Assembly: GCF_001465795.2 (NCBI RefSeq)
Contig: NZ_CP013659.2
Span: forward strand, 1,134,501-1,198,500
Reading direction: 5' to 3'
DNA: 64,000 nucleotides
Source: Planococcus rifietoensis
GTDB taxonomy: Bacteria > Bacillota > Bacilli > Bacillales_A > Planococcaceae
This document shows, in pieces, positions 38,743-48,592 of the stretch; the stretch's first letter is position 1; each line of letters starts with the position of its first letter. The position numbers and the translations under genes were made by a program. Under the pieces are notes generated by a model. It had not been told where the DNA came from, made no database searches, and worked only from the letters and a program-made list of their open reading frames with translations.

Positions 38743-40296
38743 ATGATCGAATTGGACAGACGGTATGACCCTGTGCAAAACAATGAATTGATCGGGCAGC
38801 TGCTAAACGATGCGACTCCTCTAGAACAAACTACCAGGGAGACCGAAGCGCTGTTCAATGACATCAAGAAAGATCTTCCCCGCGTACGGATCAAACGGCC
38901 AGTCCATTTTTTCGAGAAGCTCTGGTCCATATTTGCCGATGAGTATGAAGTGGCGGATGATAACGGCTATGGCACTATCGTCTTCGGCCAGGACCTATTT
39001 CCGGAATGGAAAGGCAAACTGGACCGTGAATACAAAAAGCTCGATTCGACGATCAACCGGCGCGTCAACATACGCGATTACGGCGCAGTGGGCGATGGCA
39101 TCACCGATTGCACCGAAGCGTTCAAAAAAGCGATCGGCAACGGCCGCGTGGAAGTGACGGTTCCGCCTGGCGTCTACATCGTCAAAGGCATACGCGTTCC
39201 GTCATGGAGCCGGATCGTCGGAGCGGGCAAGACCGCCTCCGTCATCAAGCTGCATCCGAAAGCACCGAAGCGTTCGCGTTTATTGACGAACTCCAATTAC
39301 GTCACCGGCAACCGCAATATCTCGATCGAAAGCTTAAGTCTCGACTGGAACGTGGAACGCCTCGGCCAGACCGAACGCACCAATGCCTGGGGCAATTATT
39401 CGAGTTGCGTTACTTTTGCCGGCGTCACGTACGGCTGGGTGCGGGATGTCGAAGCGATTAATCCCGGACTGCATTGCGTCGACATCACATCGCCGCTTTA
39501 TAATTACGCGGGCGACGGCATGCGCGGGCGGGGCGGCAGCAAATACATCTGGGTGGATAAAGTGAACGGCTTCGGTTTCGGGGACGACGGCTTAACGACC
39601 CATCACAGCGATTATGTTTTTGTCTCGAACTGCCATTTCTCCGATCCGAGCGGAAGAGCGCATAAAAAAGGCTACTCCAATTCCAATGGCATTGAAATCG
39701 ATGACGGCTCGAGGCACGTCTGGCTGTTCAATAATTCGACCTCTCGCTGCTTCGGGGGCATCGAAATCAAAGCGCACGCCAACTCGTCGGCAGCGTCCGG
39801 CGTTTTCATTTCCGGCCATTTGTCGGTCAATGACAACCGCTCATTTAACTTTCGCCATATCGGCCATCACCTGCGGGAAGATCCCGAATCCTTGTCGGCC
39901 TATAATATCAAGGCGCAGCGGCTTGTTTCATTGGCGCCTGTGGAAACGCGGCTTTATAAAGATTCGTCTCCACGCTCGCTGGTCATTTCCGGTTACCGCA
40001 ACGTTGCGATTAACCGCTTCCTGTTCGAAGGGGACCCGCTCTATGATTACAAAGGACGGCCCGCTTCCGCCGTACAATACCGTGCCGAGCACATTTCACT
40101 GTCAAATGGCGTCGTGCGCGGATTCCGCACAGCGGGGTCGGACATCTCGATCATGGGCGGCCAGCAGAGCGCGCGCAACGTCCGCGTCAAAAACATCATG
40201 AGCGTCGACTCATCGAACAAGACCGTCGCAGTGGGCGACGACAGCAAATGGATCATGGTCGACGGCATCCGCAAACAGAAAGCAGACCGCCTGTAG
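38743..40296 (+). CDS. Right-handed beta-helix protein of pectate-lyase/tailspike type
   Basis: 517 residues from ATG 38743 (GAGAGGTGA upstream). The first 110 residues are charged and helical. VNIRDYGAVGDGITDCTEAF then opens a pectate_lyase_3-type beta helix, with the usual VPPGVYIVKGI and a long series of Asn-rich rungs (NSNGIEIDDGSRHVWLFNNST). This N-terminal signature is common in polysaccharide lyases, epimerases and phage tailspikes. No signal peptide or anchor is visible, so secretion by the Sec route is unlikely. It has its own gap before and after, between apt and rel. Catalytic residues cannot be assigned with confidence. Confidence 0.72.
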   Translation: MIELDRRYDPVQNNELIGQLLNDATPLEQTTRETEALFNDIKKDLPRVRIKRPVHFFEKLWSIFADEYEVADDNGYGTIVFGQDLFPEWKGKLDREYKKLDSTINRRVNIRDYGAVGDGITDCTEAFKKAIGNGRVEVTVPPGVYIVKGIRVPSWSRIVGAGKTASVIKLHPKAPKRSRLLTNSNYVTGNRNISIESLSLDWNVERLGQTERTNAWGNYSSCVTFAGVTYGWVRDVEAINPGLHCVDITSPLYNYAGDGMRGRGGSKYIWVDKVNGFGFGDDGLTTHHSDYVFVSNCHFSDPSGRAHKKGYSNSNGIEIDDGSRHVWLFNNSTSRCFGGIEIKAHANSSAASGVFISGHLSVNDNRSFNFRHIGHHLREDPESLSAYNIKAQRLVSLAPVETRLYKDSSPRSLVISGYRNVAINRFLFEGDPLYDYKGRPASAVQYRAEHISLSNGVVRGFRTAGSDISIMGGQQSARNVRVKNIMSVDSSNKTVAVGDDSKWIMVDGIRKQKADRL

Positions 40297-40340
40297 CCCC
40301 TGGGGTATTTCTGGAAGATAGATGAAAACACGCAAAAGCT

Positions 40341-40369
40341 TTACTTTTTAGCGGAAAGTTATCTATAAT
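40341..40369 (+). promoter_or_regulatory. Candidate promoter of rel-dtd
   Basis: TTACTT and a perfect TATAAT are 17 bases apart, 45 bases before the rel ATG. Confidence 0.5.
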
Positions 40370-40413
40370 AAAGAAATACTCTTCTGGAAATAAATAAAGC
40401 AAGGTGGGCAATT

Positions 40414-42606
40414 ATGGCGAAAGATCAAGTGAGAACAGTTGAAGATGTATTCGAAATGGTTGCGTCCTATATGAATGCAGAGCACGTAGAAACGATTAAG
40501 AAGGCGTACCAGCTTGCCTATGAAGCCCATGATGGCCAATTCCGGAAATCCGGCGAACCGTATATTGTGCATCCGGTGCAAGTGGCCGGGATCCTCGCAG
40601 AATTGCAGATGGATCCGGCCACAGTCGCAGCGGGTTTTTTGCATGACGTCGTAGAAGATACAGACGTCAGCCGCGAAGACATCGTCCGCGAATTCGATGA
40701 GGAAGTCGCATTATTGGTCGATGGCGTGACGAAACTGAGCAAGATCAAGTATATGTCGAAAGAAGAACAACAGGCAGAAAACCACCGCAAAATGTTTGTC
40801 GCGATGGCGCAGGATATTCGCGTCATCCTCATCAAATTGGCTGACCGCTTGCATAATTTGAGAACCTTGAAATACCAATCGGTCGAAAAGCAGCGCATCA
40901 AAGCGAATGAGACGCTGGAGATTTTTGCGCCGATTGCACACCGCTTAGGGATCAATACGATCAAATGGGAGCTCGAAGACACGGCTCTCCGTTATTTAAA
41001 TCCCCAGCAATATTACCGCATCGTCAATTTAATGAAGAAAAAACGCACGGAGCGGGAAGATTATTTGAATAACGTCATGGGCGAAATCCGCGTCCAGCTT
41101 GATGAGGTCGGCATTGAAGCCGATCTATTCGGCCGTCCAAAGCATATTTACAGCATTTACAAGAAAATGGCGATGCAAAACAAGCAATTCAATGAAATCT
41201 ATGATTTGCTCGCTGTGCGCATCACTGTCGACAGCATCAAAGACTGTTACGCGGTGCTTGGCATCATCCACTCCACATGGAAGCCGATGCCGGGGCGCTT
41301 CAAGGATTACATCGCCATGCCGAAACAGAATTTATACCAATCGCTCCATACGACGGTCATCGGGCCGCAGGGCGATCCTTTGGAAGTGCAGATCCGCACC
41401 GAAGAAATGCACCGCATCGCCGAATACGGGGTCGCGGCGCACTGGGCTTACAAAGAAGGCAAGACTTCTGACAAGCCGCTCAGCTCCGTGGATTCCCGCC
41501 TGTCGTGGTTCCGCGAAATCCTTGATTTCCAGAACGAATCCGACAATGCAGAAGAATTCATGGAATCGCTGAAGTTCGACTTGTTTTCGGATATGGTCTA
41601 CGTGTTCTCGCCAAAAGGCGACGTTATCGAAATGCCAGACGGCTCTTGCCCGATCGATTTTGCCTACCGCGTCCATAGCGAAATAGGCAATAAGACGATT
41701 GGCGCCAAAGTCAACGGCAAAATGGTGCCGCTTGATCACGAGCTGCATACCGGGGACATCGTCGAAATCTTGACGTCCAAGCAATCGGTCGGCCCGAGCC
41801 GCGATTGGCTGAATATCGCCAAATCGACGCAGGCGAAAAACAAGATCAAGCAATTCTTTAAAAAGCAAGTGCGTGAGGATAATGTCCATAAAGGGCGCGA
41901 CCTCGTTGAAAAAGAGATCAAAGCACAGGAATTCACCCAAAAAGAAGTGCTGACTGCGGAGAACATTAAACGCGTCATCGAGAAATACAATTTCGCCAGT
42001 GAAGATGATATGTATGCGGCTGTCGGGTTCAACGGCATCACCGCCCAGCAAGTCGTCAACCGTTTGGCGGAGCGCCAGCGCAAAAAGCGCGAGCAAGAAG
42101 AAGCCATCGAAAAAATCACCGTGGAAATGAAATCCAACCAGCCGAAAAAACAGACGGAATCCGGCGTCATCGTGCGCGGCATCGACAATATGATGATTCG
42201 TTTATCGAAATGCTGCAACCCGGTGCCGGGCGATGCCATCCTTGGTTTTATCACCAAAGGCCGAGGGGTTTCGGTCCACCGCGCAGATTGCCCGAATATC
42301 CACGCAGATGAATCCGACCGGCTGATCCCGGTCGAATGGGAAAATGCGGGATCGCCTGAAAACAAATCGTATCAAATCGATATCGAAGTGCAGGCATACG
42401 ACCGCACCGGCTTGATCAATGAAGTGATGCACATGGTCAGCGAGACGAAGACGACGATTACCGCCGTCAGCGGACGTGCCGACAAAGACAAGATCGCGAC
42501 GATCAATTTGTCGATCATGATTCCACATATCTCCCACCTGAACCGTGTCGTGGAACGTATCAAGCAAATTCCGGACGTTTATTCGGTTACACGCGTGACG
42601 AACTAA
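40414..42606 (+). CDS. relA: Bifunctional (p)ppGpp synthetase/hydrolase Rel
   Basis: 730 residues, the full-length RSH type. The HD hydrolase domain carries [11 protein letters not shown], so hydrolysis should be active. The synthetase domain has [13 protein letters not shown] and the TGS domain [25 protein letters not shown] conserved-cysteine/zinc-finger region ([11 protein letters not shown]) and a C-terminal ACT domain follow. AAGGTGGGCA is the SD. It controls the stringent response at the ribosome. Confidence 0.96.
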   Translation: MAKDQVRTVEDVFEMVASYMNAEHVETIKKAYQLAYEAHDGQFRKSGEPYIVHPVQVAGILAELQMDPATVAAGFLHDVVEDTDVSREDIVREFDEEVALLVDGVTKLSKIKYMSKEEQQAENHRKMFVAMAQDIRVILIKLADRLHNLRTLKYQSVEKQRIKANETLEIFAPIAHRLGINTIKWELEDTALRYLNPQQYYRIVNLMKKKRTEREDYLNNVMGEIRVQLDEVGIEADLFGRPKHIYSIYKKMAMQNKQFNEIYDLLAVRITVDSIKDCYAVLGIIHSTWKPMPGRFKDYIAMPKQNLYQSLHTTVIGPQGDPLEVQIRTEEMHRIAEYGVAAHWAYKEGKTSDKPLSSVDSRLSWFREILDFQNESDNAEEFMESLKFDLFSDMVYVFSPKGDVIEMPDGSCPIDFAYRVHSEIGNKTIGAKVNGKMVPLDHELHTGDIVEILTSKQSVGPSRDWLNIAKSTQAKNKIKQFFKKQVREDNVHKGRDLVEKEIKAQEFTQKEVLTAENIKRVIEKYNFASEDDMYAAVGFNGITAQQVVNRLAERQRKKREQEEAIEKITVEMKSNQPKKQTESGVIVRGIDNMMIRLSKCCNPVPGDAILGFITKGRGVSVHRADCPNIHADESDRLIPVEWENAGSPENKSYQIDIEVQAYDRTGLINEVMHMVSETKTTITAVSGRADKDKIATINLSIMIPHISHLNRVVERIKQIPDVYSVTRVTN

Positions 42607-42615
42607 GGAGGAGCC

Positions 42616-43068
42616 ATGAAAGTCGTATTGCAGCGTTCAAAAAAAGCGTCCGTCACCGTTGACGGGCAAATTACCGGGGCAATCGATTCCGGCTATGTTT
42701 TATTGGTCGGCATTACCCATAGCGATAGTGAAGCGGATGCAATATACGCCGCCAAGAAAATTGCAGGACTTCGCCTGTTCGAAGACGAAGACGGCAAGAT
42801 GAACCGCTCGATCGAGGAAGCCGGGGGCAGCGTGCTGTCGATTTCCCAGTTCACCTTGTACGGAGACGTGAAAAAAGGGCGGCGCCCGAGCTTTGTCGAA
42901 GCGGCGCGCCCCGAACAAGCGGAACCGTTATGGCTGAAATTCAACGAGGAATTGACAAGCCATGGCCTCCAGGTCGAAACCGGTGTATTCGGCGCAATGA
43001 TGGATGTCCAGCTCGTCAACGACGGGCCGGTTACCATCATCGTCGATTCGGATGGGGCTAAGAAATAA
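42616..43068 (+). CDS. dtd: D-aminoacyl-tRNA deacylase
   Basis: 150 residues. The SQFTLYGD motif and the cross-subunit NDGPVTI motif are both present, forming the chirality-checking active site. It removes D-amino acids and glycine mischarged onto tRNA. AAGGAGGAGCC lies before the ATG, 9 bases after rel. Confidence 0.96.
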   Translation: MKVVLQRSKKASVTVDGQITGAIDSGYVLLVGITHSDSEADAIYAAKKIAGLRLFEDEDGKMNRSIEEAGGSVLSISQFTLYGDVKKGRRPSFVEAARPEQAEPLWLKFNEELTSHGLQVETGVFGAMMDVQLVNDGPVTIIVDSDGAKK

Positions 43069-43072
43069 CGAG

Positions 43073-43106
43073 AAAAGGAGGTAAGCATGCGCTTGCCTCT
43101 TTTTTG
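43073..43106 (+). terminator. Terminator after dtd
   Basis: AGGTAAGC/GCTTGCCT hairpin with a six-T tail. Confidence 0.7.
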
Positions 43107-43170
43107 ATGGATAAAGCGCATGGAAATGGTTCGTTGAAGCTTTTAATTTCTAGTTAAAATCCGCTGTTAA

Positions 43171-43209
43171 CAAAAAATGCCCCGCTTCTCTTTTGAGAAG
43201 CGGGGCATT
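43171..43209 (-). terminator. Terminator of the amidase gene
   Basis: AATGCCCCGCTTCTC/GAGAAGCGGGGCATT, followed on the minus strand by six T, directly after the amidase stop. Confidence 0.88.
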
Positions 43210-43214
43210 CGATT

Positions 43215-44783
43215 TTATTCGCTTAATTCAGAATCGAAATAGCTGATGATGCCATTGTAAAGGCCAAGTGCTGCTTGCTCGCGGAATTGGTCGCTGGAGA
43301 CGATGCGTTCTTCGTTGAAGTTGCTGAGGAAGCCAAGTTCGACGAGCACCGCAGCTTGGCGGTTGTCCCGCAAGACGAGGTAATTGCCTTTTCTCGCGCC
43401 GCGGTCATCGAGCGTCAATTTCCCAGCCAACCCACCGTTGATGTGCTCGGCCAATTTTTGCTGGTATGGATGCTGGTAATACGAAGTGAAGCCGGAAACG
43501 CTGCTGTCTTCCGTAGCATCGTAGTGGATGCTGATGAAGGCATCCGCTGCCACTTGATGGCTTTCGGAAACACGGTGGCGAAGATCGACGTAAACATCTG
43601 ATTGTCTTGTCATGACGACTTCCGCCCCTGCTGAGCGCAGGTGATGGGACAAGATTTCAGCTGTTTTCAAAGTCAGGTCTTTTTCATTCGTTTTCCGGAC
43701 GCCGACCGTGCCGCCATCATTGCCCCCATGGCCCGGGTCCAAGACGATCGTCAAGCCGTTCAATGTGCCGGCTTTTCTGGCCGGTTGTTCTTTTTCGGCC
43801 TCAGCCGGTTCAGCGGACGTTCCTGTGCGCACGACCCAGTCGGCAATATAAGCTTGGCGGCCGTCTTCAAGCGCCACTAAATACCATTGGCCTTCTTTGC
43901 CTTCGACTGATAGCTGCATGCCGGCATCCGCCCGCGTGACCACTTCTGATGAGGTGTTCGCTTGTGCGCGCAGATTCGTGCCATCGGTAAGGACGGTCAC
44001 TTGTTCATCGATAGAGCTCGCTTGTTGTGCCGGCTGGTCGGACAATTCGCCGTAGAAGGCGTAGACCCAGCCGGTTTCACCTTCTGCAAGTTCAAGTTGG
44101 ACCCAATTGCCGTCCATTCCTTTTACGTTGAATACTTGGCCTTCTTTAACGGAGGCCTGGATTTCCGCGTTTAAACTCGGTTCGGCACGGACATTCAGTG
44201 CGTCGACCGCGATGCGGAATGAAGACAATTTTTCAAGAGCTTGAGTCGTTTCTGCCTGTTCTTCGGAAGGCGAGTCTTCCAGTGACGAAACTTGTTGCTC
44301 CGTTAAGCTTATGTACTGTGTCGAGACGAAGCCGCGGACATTGCGGAATTGTACTTCTGTCCATTCGCCGTGGCTCGCGATGACTTGTGCTTGTTCACCG
44401 GCATTCATTTTCGACAGCACTGCGGAAGATAACTCTGCCTGCGCGCGGATGTTCAAGCTGTCGACGGACGATACGGCGGTTTGGGCTGCTGTCTCTTGCG
44501 CTTGTTCTGTGCTCACGAGCCAGGAAGCGACCCAGCCTTCTGTATTGCCGTGGCGGATCTCGATCCAATCGCCGCTGCGTGAAACCTGTTGTGCTTTGTC
44601 GCCTTGTTTCATCGAGCCGATCACTTCATAACTCAAACCCGGCCCGGTCCGGATATTGACCGTTGAGCCGGTCGCGGACACCTCGCCGTTATCTGCGTGG
44701 GCAGAATTCGAAACGGCTAATGGGATTGTGCCAGATAAGGCCAAAATGAAAACCAGCAAGGTGAGTAATAATCGTCGTTGCAT
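43215..44783 (-). CDS. Secreted N-acetylmuramoyl-L-alanine amidase with four SH3 repeats (YrvJ-like)
   Basis: 522 residues. A signal peptide (LLLTLLVFILALSGTIPLAV, likely cut after SAHA) is followed by four bacterial SH3 domains recognised by VNIRTGPG, LNIRAQAE, LNVRAEPS and TNLRAQAN. The C-terminus is an Amidase_3 zinc enzyme with LDPGHGGNDGG (His), a Glu downstream, ISIHYDAT (His) and the catalytic VELGFLSN. It cleaves the amide bond between MurNAc and L-Ala in peptidoglycan; the SH3 domains bind wall. Position between dtd and hisS matches B. subtilis yrvJ. Confidence 0.93.
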   Translation of the reverse strand: MQRRLLLTLLVFILALSGTIPLAVSNSAHADNGEVSATGSTVNIRTGPGLSYEVIGSMKQGDKAQQVSRSGDWIEIRHGNTEGWVASWLVSTEQAQETAAQTAVSSVDSLNIRAQAELSSAVLSKMNAGEQAQVIASHGEWTEVQFRNVRGFVSTQYISLTEQQVSSLEDSPSEEQAETTQALEKLSSFRIAVDALNVRAEPSLNAEIQASVKEGQVFNVKGMDGNWVQLELAEGETGWVYAFYGELSDQPAQQASSIDEQVTVLTDGTNLRAQANTSSEVVTRADAGMQLSVEGKEGQWYLVALEDGRQAYIADWVVRTGTSAEPAEAEKEQPARKAGTLNGLTIVLDPGHGGNDGGTVGVRKTNEKDLTLKTAEILSHHLRSAGAEVVMTRQSDVYVDLRHRVSESHQVAADAFISIHYDATEDSSVSGFTSYYQHPYQQKLAEHINGGLAGKLTLDDRGARKGNYLVLRDNRQAAVLVELGFLSNFNEERIVSSDQFREQAALGLYNGIISYFDSELSE

Positions 44784-44851
44784 AGCGGCCCTCCTAAAAT
44801 AAGTTCATCTCCATCATAATATCAAAAAAATCAGGCAATGTATGCAAAAGC

Positions 44852-44880
44852 TTGACAAGATTTCTTCAGCTGATTAAGAT
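44852..44880 (+). promoter_or_regulatory. Promoter of hisS-aspS
   Basis: A perfect TTGACA and TAAGAT are 17 bases apart, about 20 bases before the T-box leader begins. Confidence 0.7.
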
Positions 44881-44902
44881 TGATTTATTCTACTTATATA
44901 AT

Positions 44903-45170
44903 TTTGCTGAAGACGGAGAAAGTAATTGCTGGCATCGACTGAAAAGAGAGGGAAAGCCCTGGGCTGAAAGCTTTCCTGCAGAGAACTGCAATGAACAACA
45001 CTCCTGAGGTTCTTTACTGAACGGCGCAATGCGCTTATTAGGCTAAGACGGTTCCGGCCGTTATCCGGACAGAGAGGGCGCAGAAACTTGCGTCAACTAG
45101 GGTGGAACCGCGGAAGCTAATTTTTAGCTCTCGTCCCTTGCGCAAGCAAGGGGCGGGGGCTTTTTTGTAT
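44903..45170 (+). promoter_or_regulatory. T-box riboswitch leader of hisS-aspS
   Basis: Stem I is visible: GGAG 44915-44918 pairs with CTCC 45001-45004, and ATTGC pairs with GCAAT above the specifier loop. AGTA (44921) lies on the 5' side and GAAC-AAC-A (44993-45000) on the 3' side. The in-register specifier is therefore AAC (Asn), overlapping CAC (His) by one base. The T-box AGGGTGGAACCGCG is at 45099-45112. A terminator hairpin (CCCTTGC/GCAAGGG core) with a T run ends near 45166. Uncharged tRNA would stabilise the antiterminator. Confidence 0.93.
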
Positions 45171-45188
45171 GGAAAAGGAGAGATGACA

Positions 45189-46472
45189 ATGGGCAATATC
45201 CAAGCACCGCGCGGCACATACGACGTGCTGCCGCAAGAATCTGCCAAATGGCAGGAAATCGAACGGACGATCAATGAATTATGCAACCTGTATCAGTACA
45301 AGGAAATCCGCACGCCGGTTTTCGAACACACAGAATTGTTCCAGCGCGGCGTCGGCGACACGACCGATATCGTCCAAAAGGAAATGTATACATTCCAGGA
45401 CCGTGGAGACCGTTCCTTGACGTTGCGCCCGGAAGGAACCGCATCCGTCGTGCGTTCGTATGTCGAACACAAACTCTTCGGCCAACCTGACCAGCCGGTG
45501 AAACTGTATTATACAGGCCCGATGTTCCGCTATGAACGTCCGCAAGCGGGGCGCATGCGCCAGTTCGTGCAGTTCGGCGTGGAAGCGATCGGCTCAAAAG
45601 ATCCTGCGATCGATGCGGAAGTCATCGCGCTCGCCATGGACGTCTATAAATCGAGCGGGCTGAAAAGTTTGCGGCTCGTTTTAAATTCACTTGGCGATAC
45701 CGAGAGCCGCTTGGCGCATAAGCAAGCGTTGATTGAACATTTCGCACCGTCGATCGATGAATTTTGCGGCGATTGCCAAAATCGCCTGGAGAAGAACCCG
45801 CTGCGCATTCTCGATTGCAAAGTGGACCGAGAGCATCCATTGATGGCGACGGCTCCTTCTCTTGCTGATTATTTGAATGAAGAATCGGCCGCTTATTTCA
45901 CTCAGGTCAAGGATTATTTGGACGAACTCGGCATCAGCTATGTCGTCGATCCGAACCTGGTGAGAGGGCTTGATTATTATAACCACACCGCTTTTGAAAT
46001 CATGAGCGAGGCAGAAGGCTTTGGGGCGATCACGACGCTTGCAGGCGGCGGCCGCTACAACGGGCTAGTCGAAGACCTCGGCGGCCCGGAATCGCCGGGA
46101 ATCGGCTTTGCGATGAGCATCGAACGCTTGCTGCTCGCACTGGAAATGGAAAAAGTGGAAATCGGGCAAGACCAATCGCTTGATGCATACGTCATCGCAA
46201 TGGATGCGGCATCGAAAAAGAAAGCCGTGTCGATTGTCCGCGACTTGCGCGCAAATGGCATCTCGGCGGATATGGATTTCACTGACCGCAAGATGAAAGC
46301 GCAGATGAAATCTGCCGACCGCAAAAAAGCACGTTTTGTCATCGTTATCGGTGAATCGGAGCTCGAGAGCGGCAAAGCGGCCGTCAAAGAAATGGCGACG
46401 CGTGACCAGCAGGAAGTGCCATTCGGCGAATTGGCTGAAAGCATCCAGAAAAAGAAATCATTGGAGGAATAA
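45189..46472 (+). CDS. hisS: Histidyl-tRNA synthetase
   Basis: 427 residues. ATG 45189 has AAGGAG 8 bases upstream; the upstream frame runs through the T-box terminator and cannot be coding. Class II motifs are visible: motif 2 ([20 protein letters not shown]), the His-specific [11 protein letters not shown] and [14 protein letters not shown]. The C-terminal anticodon domain is complete. It is followed by aspS after 2 bases, forming the conserved hisS-aspS operon. Confidence 0.97.
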   Translation: MGNIQAPRGTYDVLPQESAKWQEIERTINELCNLYQYKEIRTPVFEHTELFQRGVGDTTDIVQKEMYTFQDRGDRSLTLRPEGTASVVRSYVEHKLFGQPDQPVKLYYTGPMFRYERPQAGRMRQFVQFGVEAIGSKDPAIDAEVIALAMDVYKSSGLKSLRLVLNSLGDTESRLAHKQALIEHFAPSIDEFCGDCQNRLEKNPLRILDCKVDREHPLMATAPSLADYLNEESAAYFTQVKDYLDELGISYVVDPNLVRGLDYYNHTAFEIMSEAEGFGAITTLAGGGRYNGLVEDLGGPESPGIGFAMSIERLLLALEMEKVEIGQDQSLDAYVIAMDAASKKKAVSIVRDLRANGISADMDFTDRKMKAQMKSADRKKARFVIVIGESELESGKAAVKEMATRDQQEVPFGELAESIQKKKSLEE

Positions 46473-46474
46473 AT

Positions 46475-48259
46475 ATGTCGAGAACACATTATTGTGGAGA
46501 AGTGAACGAAACGGCAATCGGTCAGCGCGTATCATTGAAAGGGTGGGTCCGCAAACGCCGCGACCTCGGCGGATTGATTTTCGTCGATGTGCGCGACCGT
46601 TCAGGAATCGTCCAAGTGGTCTTCAACCCGGAAATTTCGGAAACAGCTTCAAAAATCGGCGAATCATTGCGCAATGAATTCGTCGTCCATATCGACGGGT
46701 TGGTTGTCGAACGGGCGGAAGGCCAAGTGAACGCAGCGATGAAAACCGGTAAAATCGAAGTGCAGGTGGATAATGTGGAAATTATCAATGCCGCGAAAAA
46801 TCCGCCATTTGCGATCGAAGACCAAACGGATGTCAGCGAAGACCTGCGTTTGAAATACCGTTATTTGGACTTGCGCCGTCCCGCGATGTTCGAAACCTTG
46901 AAAATGCGTTCGGACGTTACGAAAACGATCCGCAATTTCCTCGACAGTGAAGGATTCTTGGATGTGGAAACACCGATTTTGACAAAATCCACTCCGGAAG
47001 GCGCACGCGACTATTTGGTGCCAAGCCGCGTCCACGACGGCGAATTCTATGCCTTGCCGCAATCACCGCAATTGTTCAAGCAAATGCTGATGGTTTCAGG
47101 AGTAGACAAATATTATCAAATCGCACGCTGTTTCCGCGATGAAGATTTGCGCGCTGACCGCCAGCCGGAATTCACGCAAATCGATATGGAAATGAGCTTC
47201 CAGACAATGGAAGACATCATTGAATTGAACGAACGCTTGATGATCCAAGTAATGAAGGATGTCAAAGGCATCGACATCGATGCAGGATTCGAGCGCATGG
47301 GCTACCAGGATGCCATGGAACGTTTCGGTTCAGATAAGCCTGATGTCCGCTTTGGCATGGAATTGACCGATGTTTCGGAACTGGTGAAAGACTCCGCATT
47401 TAAAGTCTTTACAGGAGCCGTTGAATCTGGCGGTCAAGTCAAACTGATCAATGCCAAAGGGCAAGCCGCCAACTATTCGCGTAAAGACATCGATGCACTC
47501 GGCGAATTCGCTGCGCGATACGGCGCGAAAGGCTTGGCGTGGCTGAAAGTGGAAGAAGGCGGCGTCAAAGGGCCGATTGCCAAATTCTTCGAAGGCGAGA
47601 TGGCTGACAGCATGATCACAGCAGCTGAAGCGGAAGCAGGAGACTTGCTATTGTTTGTCGCCGACTCGAAAACGGTCGTGGCGGACGCTCTTGGTGCCTT
47701 GCGTATGAAGCTCGGCAAAGACTTGGACTTGATCGACCAATCGGTCTTCAAATTCCTATGGATCACCGACTGGCCGCTGCTTGAATACGACGATAAAGAC
47801 GGCCGTTATTACGCAGCACATCATCCGTTCACGATGCCGTTTGAAGAAGACCTCGACAAACTGTCGACGGAACCGCAAAACGTCCGCGCACAAGCGTATG
47901 ACTTAGTGTTGAATGGCTACGAACTCGGCGGGGGATCGGCGCGTATTTACAAACGCGACATCCAGGAGAAAATGTTTGAAGTACTCGGCTTCTCAAAAGA
48001 AGAAGCGACAGAGCAATTCGGCTTCTTGCTTGAAGCATTCGAGTACGGGACGCCTCCGCACGGCGGCATTGCGTTCGGACTTGACCGTTTGGTGATGCTA
48101 TTGGCAGGGCGCACCAACTTGCGCGACACAATCGCATTTCCAAAGACCGCTTCCGCAAGCGATATGCTGACGGAAGCGCCGAGTCCAGTATCATCGGCCC
48201 AATTGGAAGAATTAAGCCTAGCGGTAACTATTCAGAATAGTGAAAAAGATTCAGAGTAA
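46475..48259 (+). CDS. aspS: Aspartyl-tRNA synthetase
   Basis: 594 residues, bacterial type. OB anticodon domain ([21 protein letters not shown]), class II core ([39 protein letters not shown]), GAD insertion and C-terminal GIAFGLDRL. Residue 31 is Leu (RRDLGG), where the non-discriminating Pseudomonas enzyme has His, so it looks tRNA-Asp specific; this is a single-residue inference. TTGGAGGAA is the SD. It shares the T-box with hisS. Confidence 0.97.
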   Translation: MSRTHYCGEVNETAIGQRVSLKGWVRKRRDLGGLIFVDVRDRSGIVQVVFNPEISETASKIGESLRNEFVVHIDGLVVERAEGQVNAAMKTGKIEVQVDNVEIINAAKNPPFAIEDQTDVSEDLRLKYRYLDLRRPAMFETLKMRSDVTKTIRNFLDSEGFLDVETPILTKSTPEGARDYLVPSRVHDGEFYALPQSPQLFKQMLMVSGVDKYYQIARCFRDEDLRADRQPEFTQIDMEMSFQTMEDIIELNERLMIQVMKDVKGIDIDAGFERMGYQDAMERFGSDKPDVRFGMELTDVSELVKDSAFKVFTGAVESGGQVKLINAKGQAANYSRKDIDALGEFAARYGAKGLAWLKVEEGGVKGPIAKFFEGEMADSMITAAEAEAGDLLLFVADSKTVVADALGALRMKLGKDLDLIDQSVFKFLWITDWPLLEYDDKDGRYYAAHHPFTMPFEEDLDKLSTEPQNVRAQAYDLVLNGYELGGGSARIYKRDIQEKMFEVLGFSKEEATEQFGFLLEAFEYGTPPHGGIAFGLDRLVMLLAGRTNLRDTIAFPKTASASDMLTEAPSPVSSAQLEELSLAVTIQNSEKDSE

Positions 48260-48290
48260 AAGGCTTGAACATCTTTTTCGGGTATGCTAC

Positions 48291-48296
48291 TATACT
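48291..48296 (+). promoter_or_regulatory. -10 box of the 6S RNA gene
   Basis: TATACT lies about 9 bases before the predicted 6S 5' end. A TTGAAC at 48265 is 20 bases upstream, longer than ideal. Confidence 0.45.
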
Positions 48297-48304
48297 TGTA
48301 GAGA

Positions 48305-48485
48305 GAATCCTGATGTGTTCGTTTTTAGCAATTCGATTTTGACCCAACATTTTGTCGTCGGGAGACCTACATATCGCCATGGCTAACATGCCTTAACGGG
48401 AAGTTATAAGTGGTGATGCGGTCACCCACCTGCTATAAGCGGGTTCAAACGATGCGCAACACAAAGGACGGCACGATCGGGATTC
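48305..48485 (+). ncRNA. ssrS: 6S RNA (ssrS/bsrA type)
   Basis: Located between aspS and tcdA, where B. subtilis has 6S-1 RNA. The closing stem is GAATCC 48305-48310 with GGATTC 48480-48485. Recognisable blocks include TCCTGATGTGTT at the 5' end, GGCTAACATGCCTTAACG, GGTGATGCGGTCACCC, GGTTCAAACGATG and CACGATCGGG. 6S RNA mimics an open promoter and binds the sigma-A holoenzyme to modulate growth-phase transcription. A terminator follows. Confidence 0.88.
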
Positions 48486-48503
48486 TTCCTACATAAGCAA
48501 TCC

Positions 48504-48534
48504 AAATCCCTCCGGCATTTGCCGGAGGGATTTT
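48504..48534 (+). terminator. Terminator after 6S RNA
   Basis: AAATCCCTCCGGC/GCCGGAGGGATTTT hairpin with attt loop. Confidence 0.88.
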
Positions 48535-48592
48535 CTATGTGTATAATCCCTAGTATCCCTATTTAATATTGAAACTGAAAGGCAGTGTGAAT

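Noticed and set aside
45102-45188. Longer hisS starting inside the leader at 45102
   Set aside because: The extension would translate the T-box sequence and terminator hairpin; ATG 45189 has a well-placed SD.
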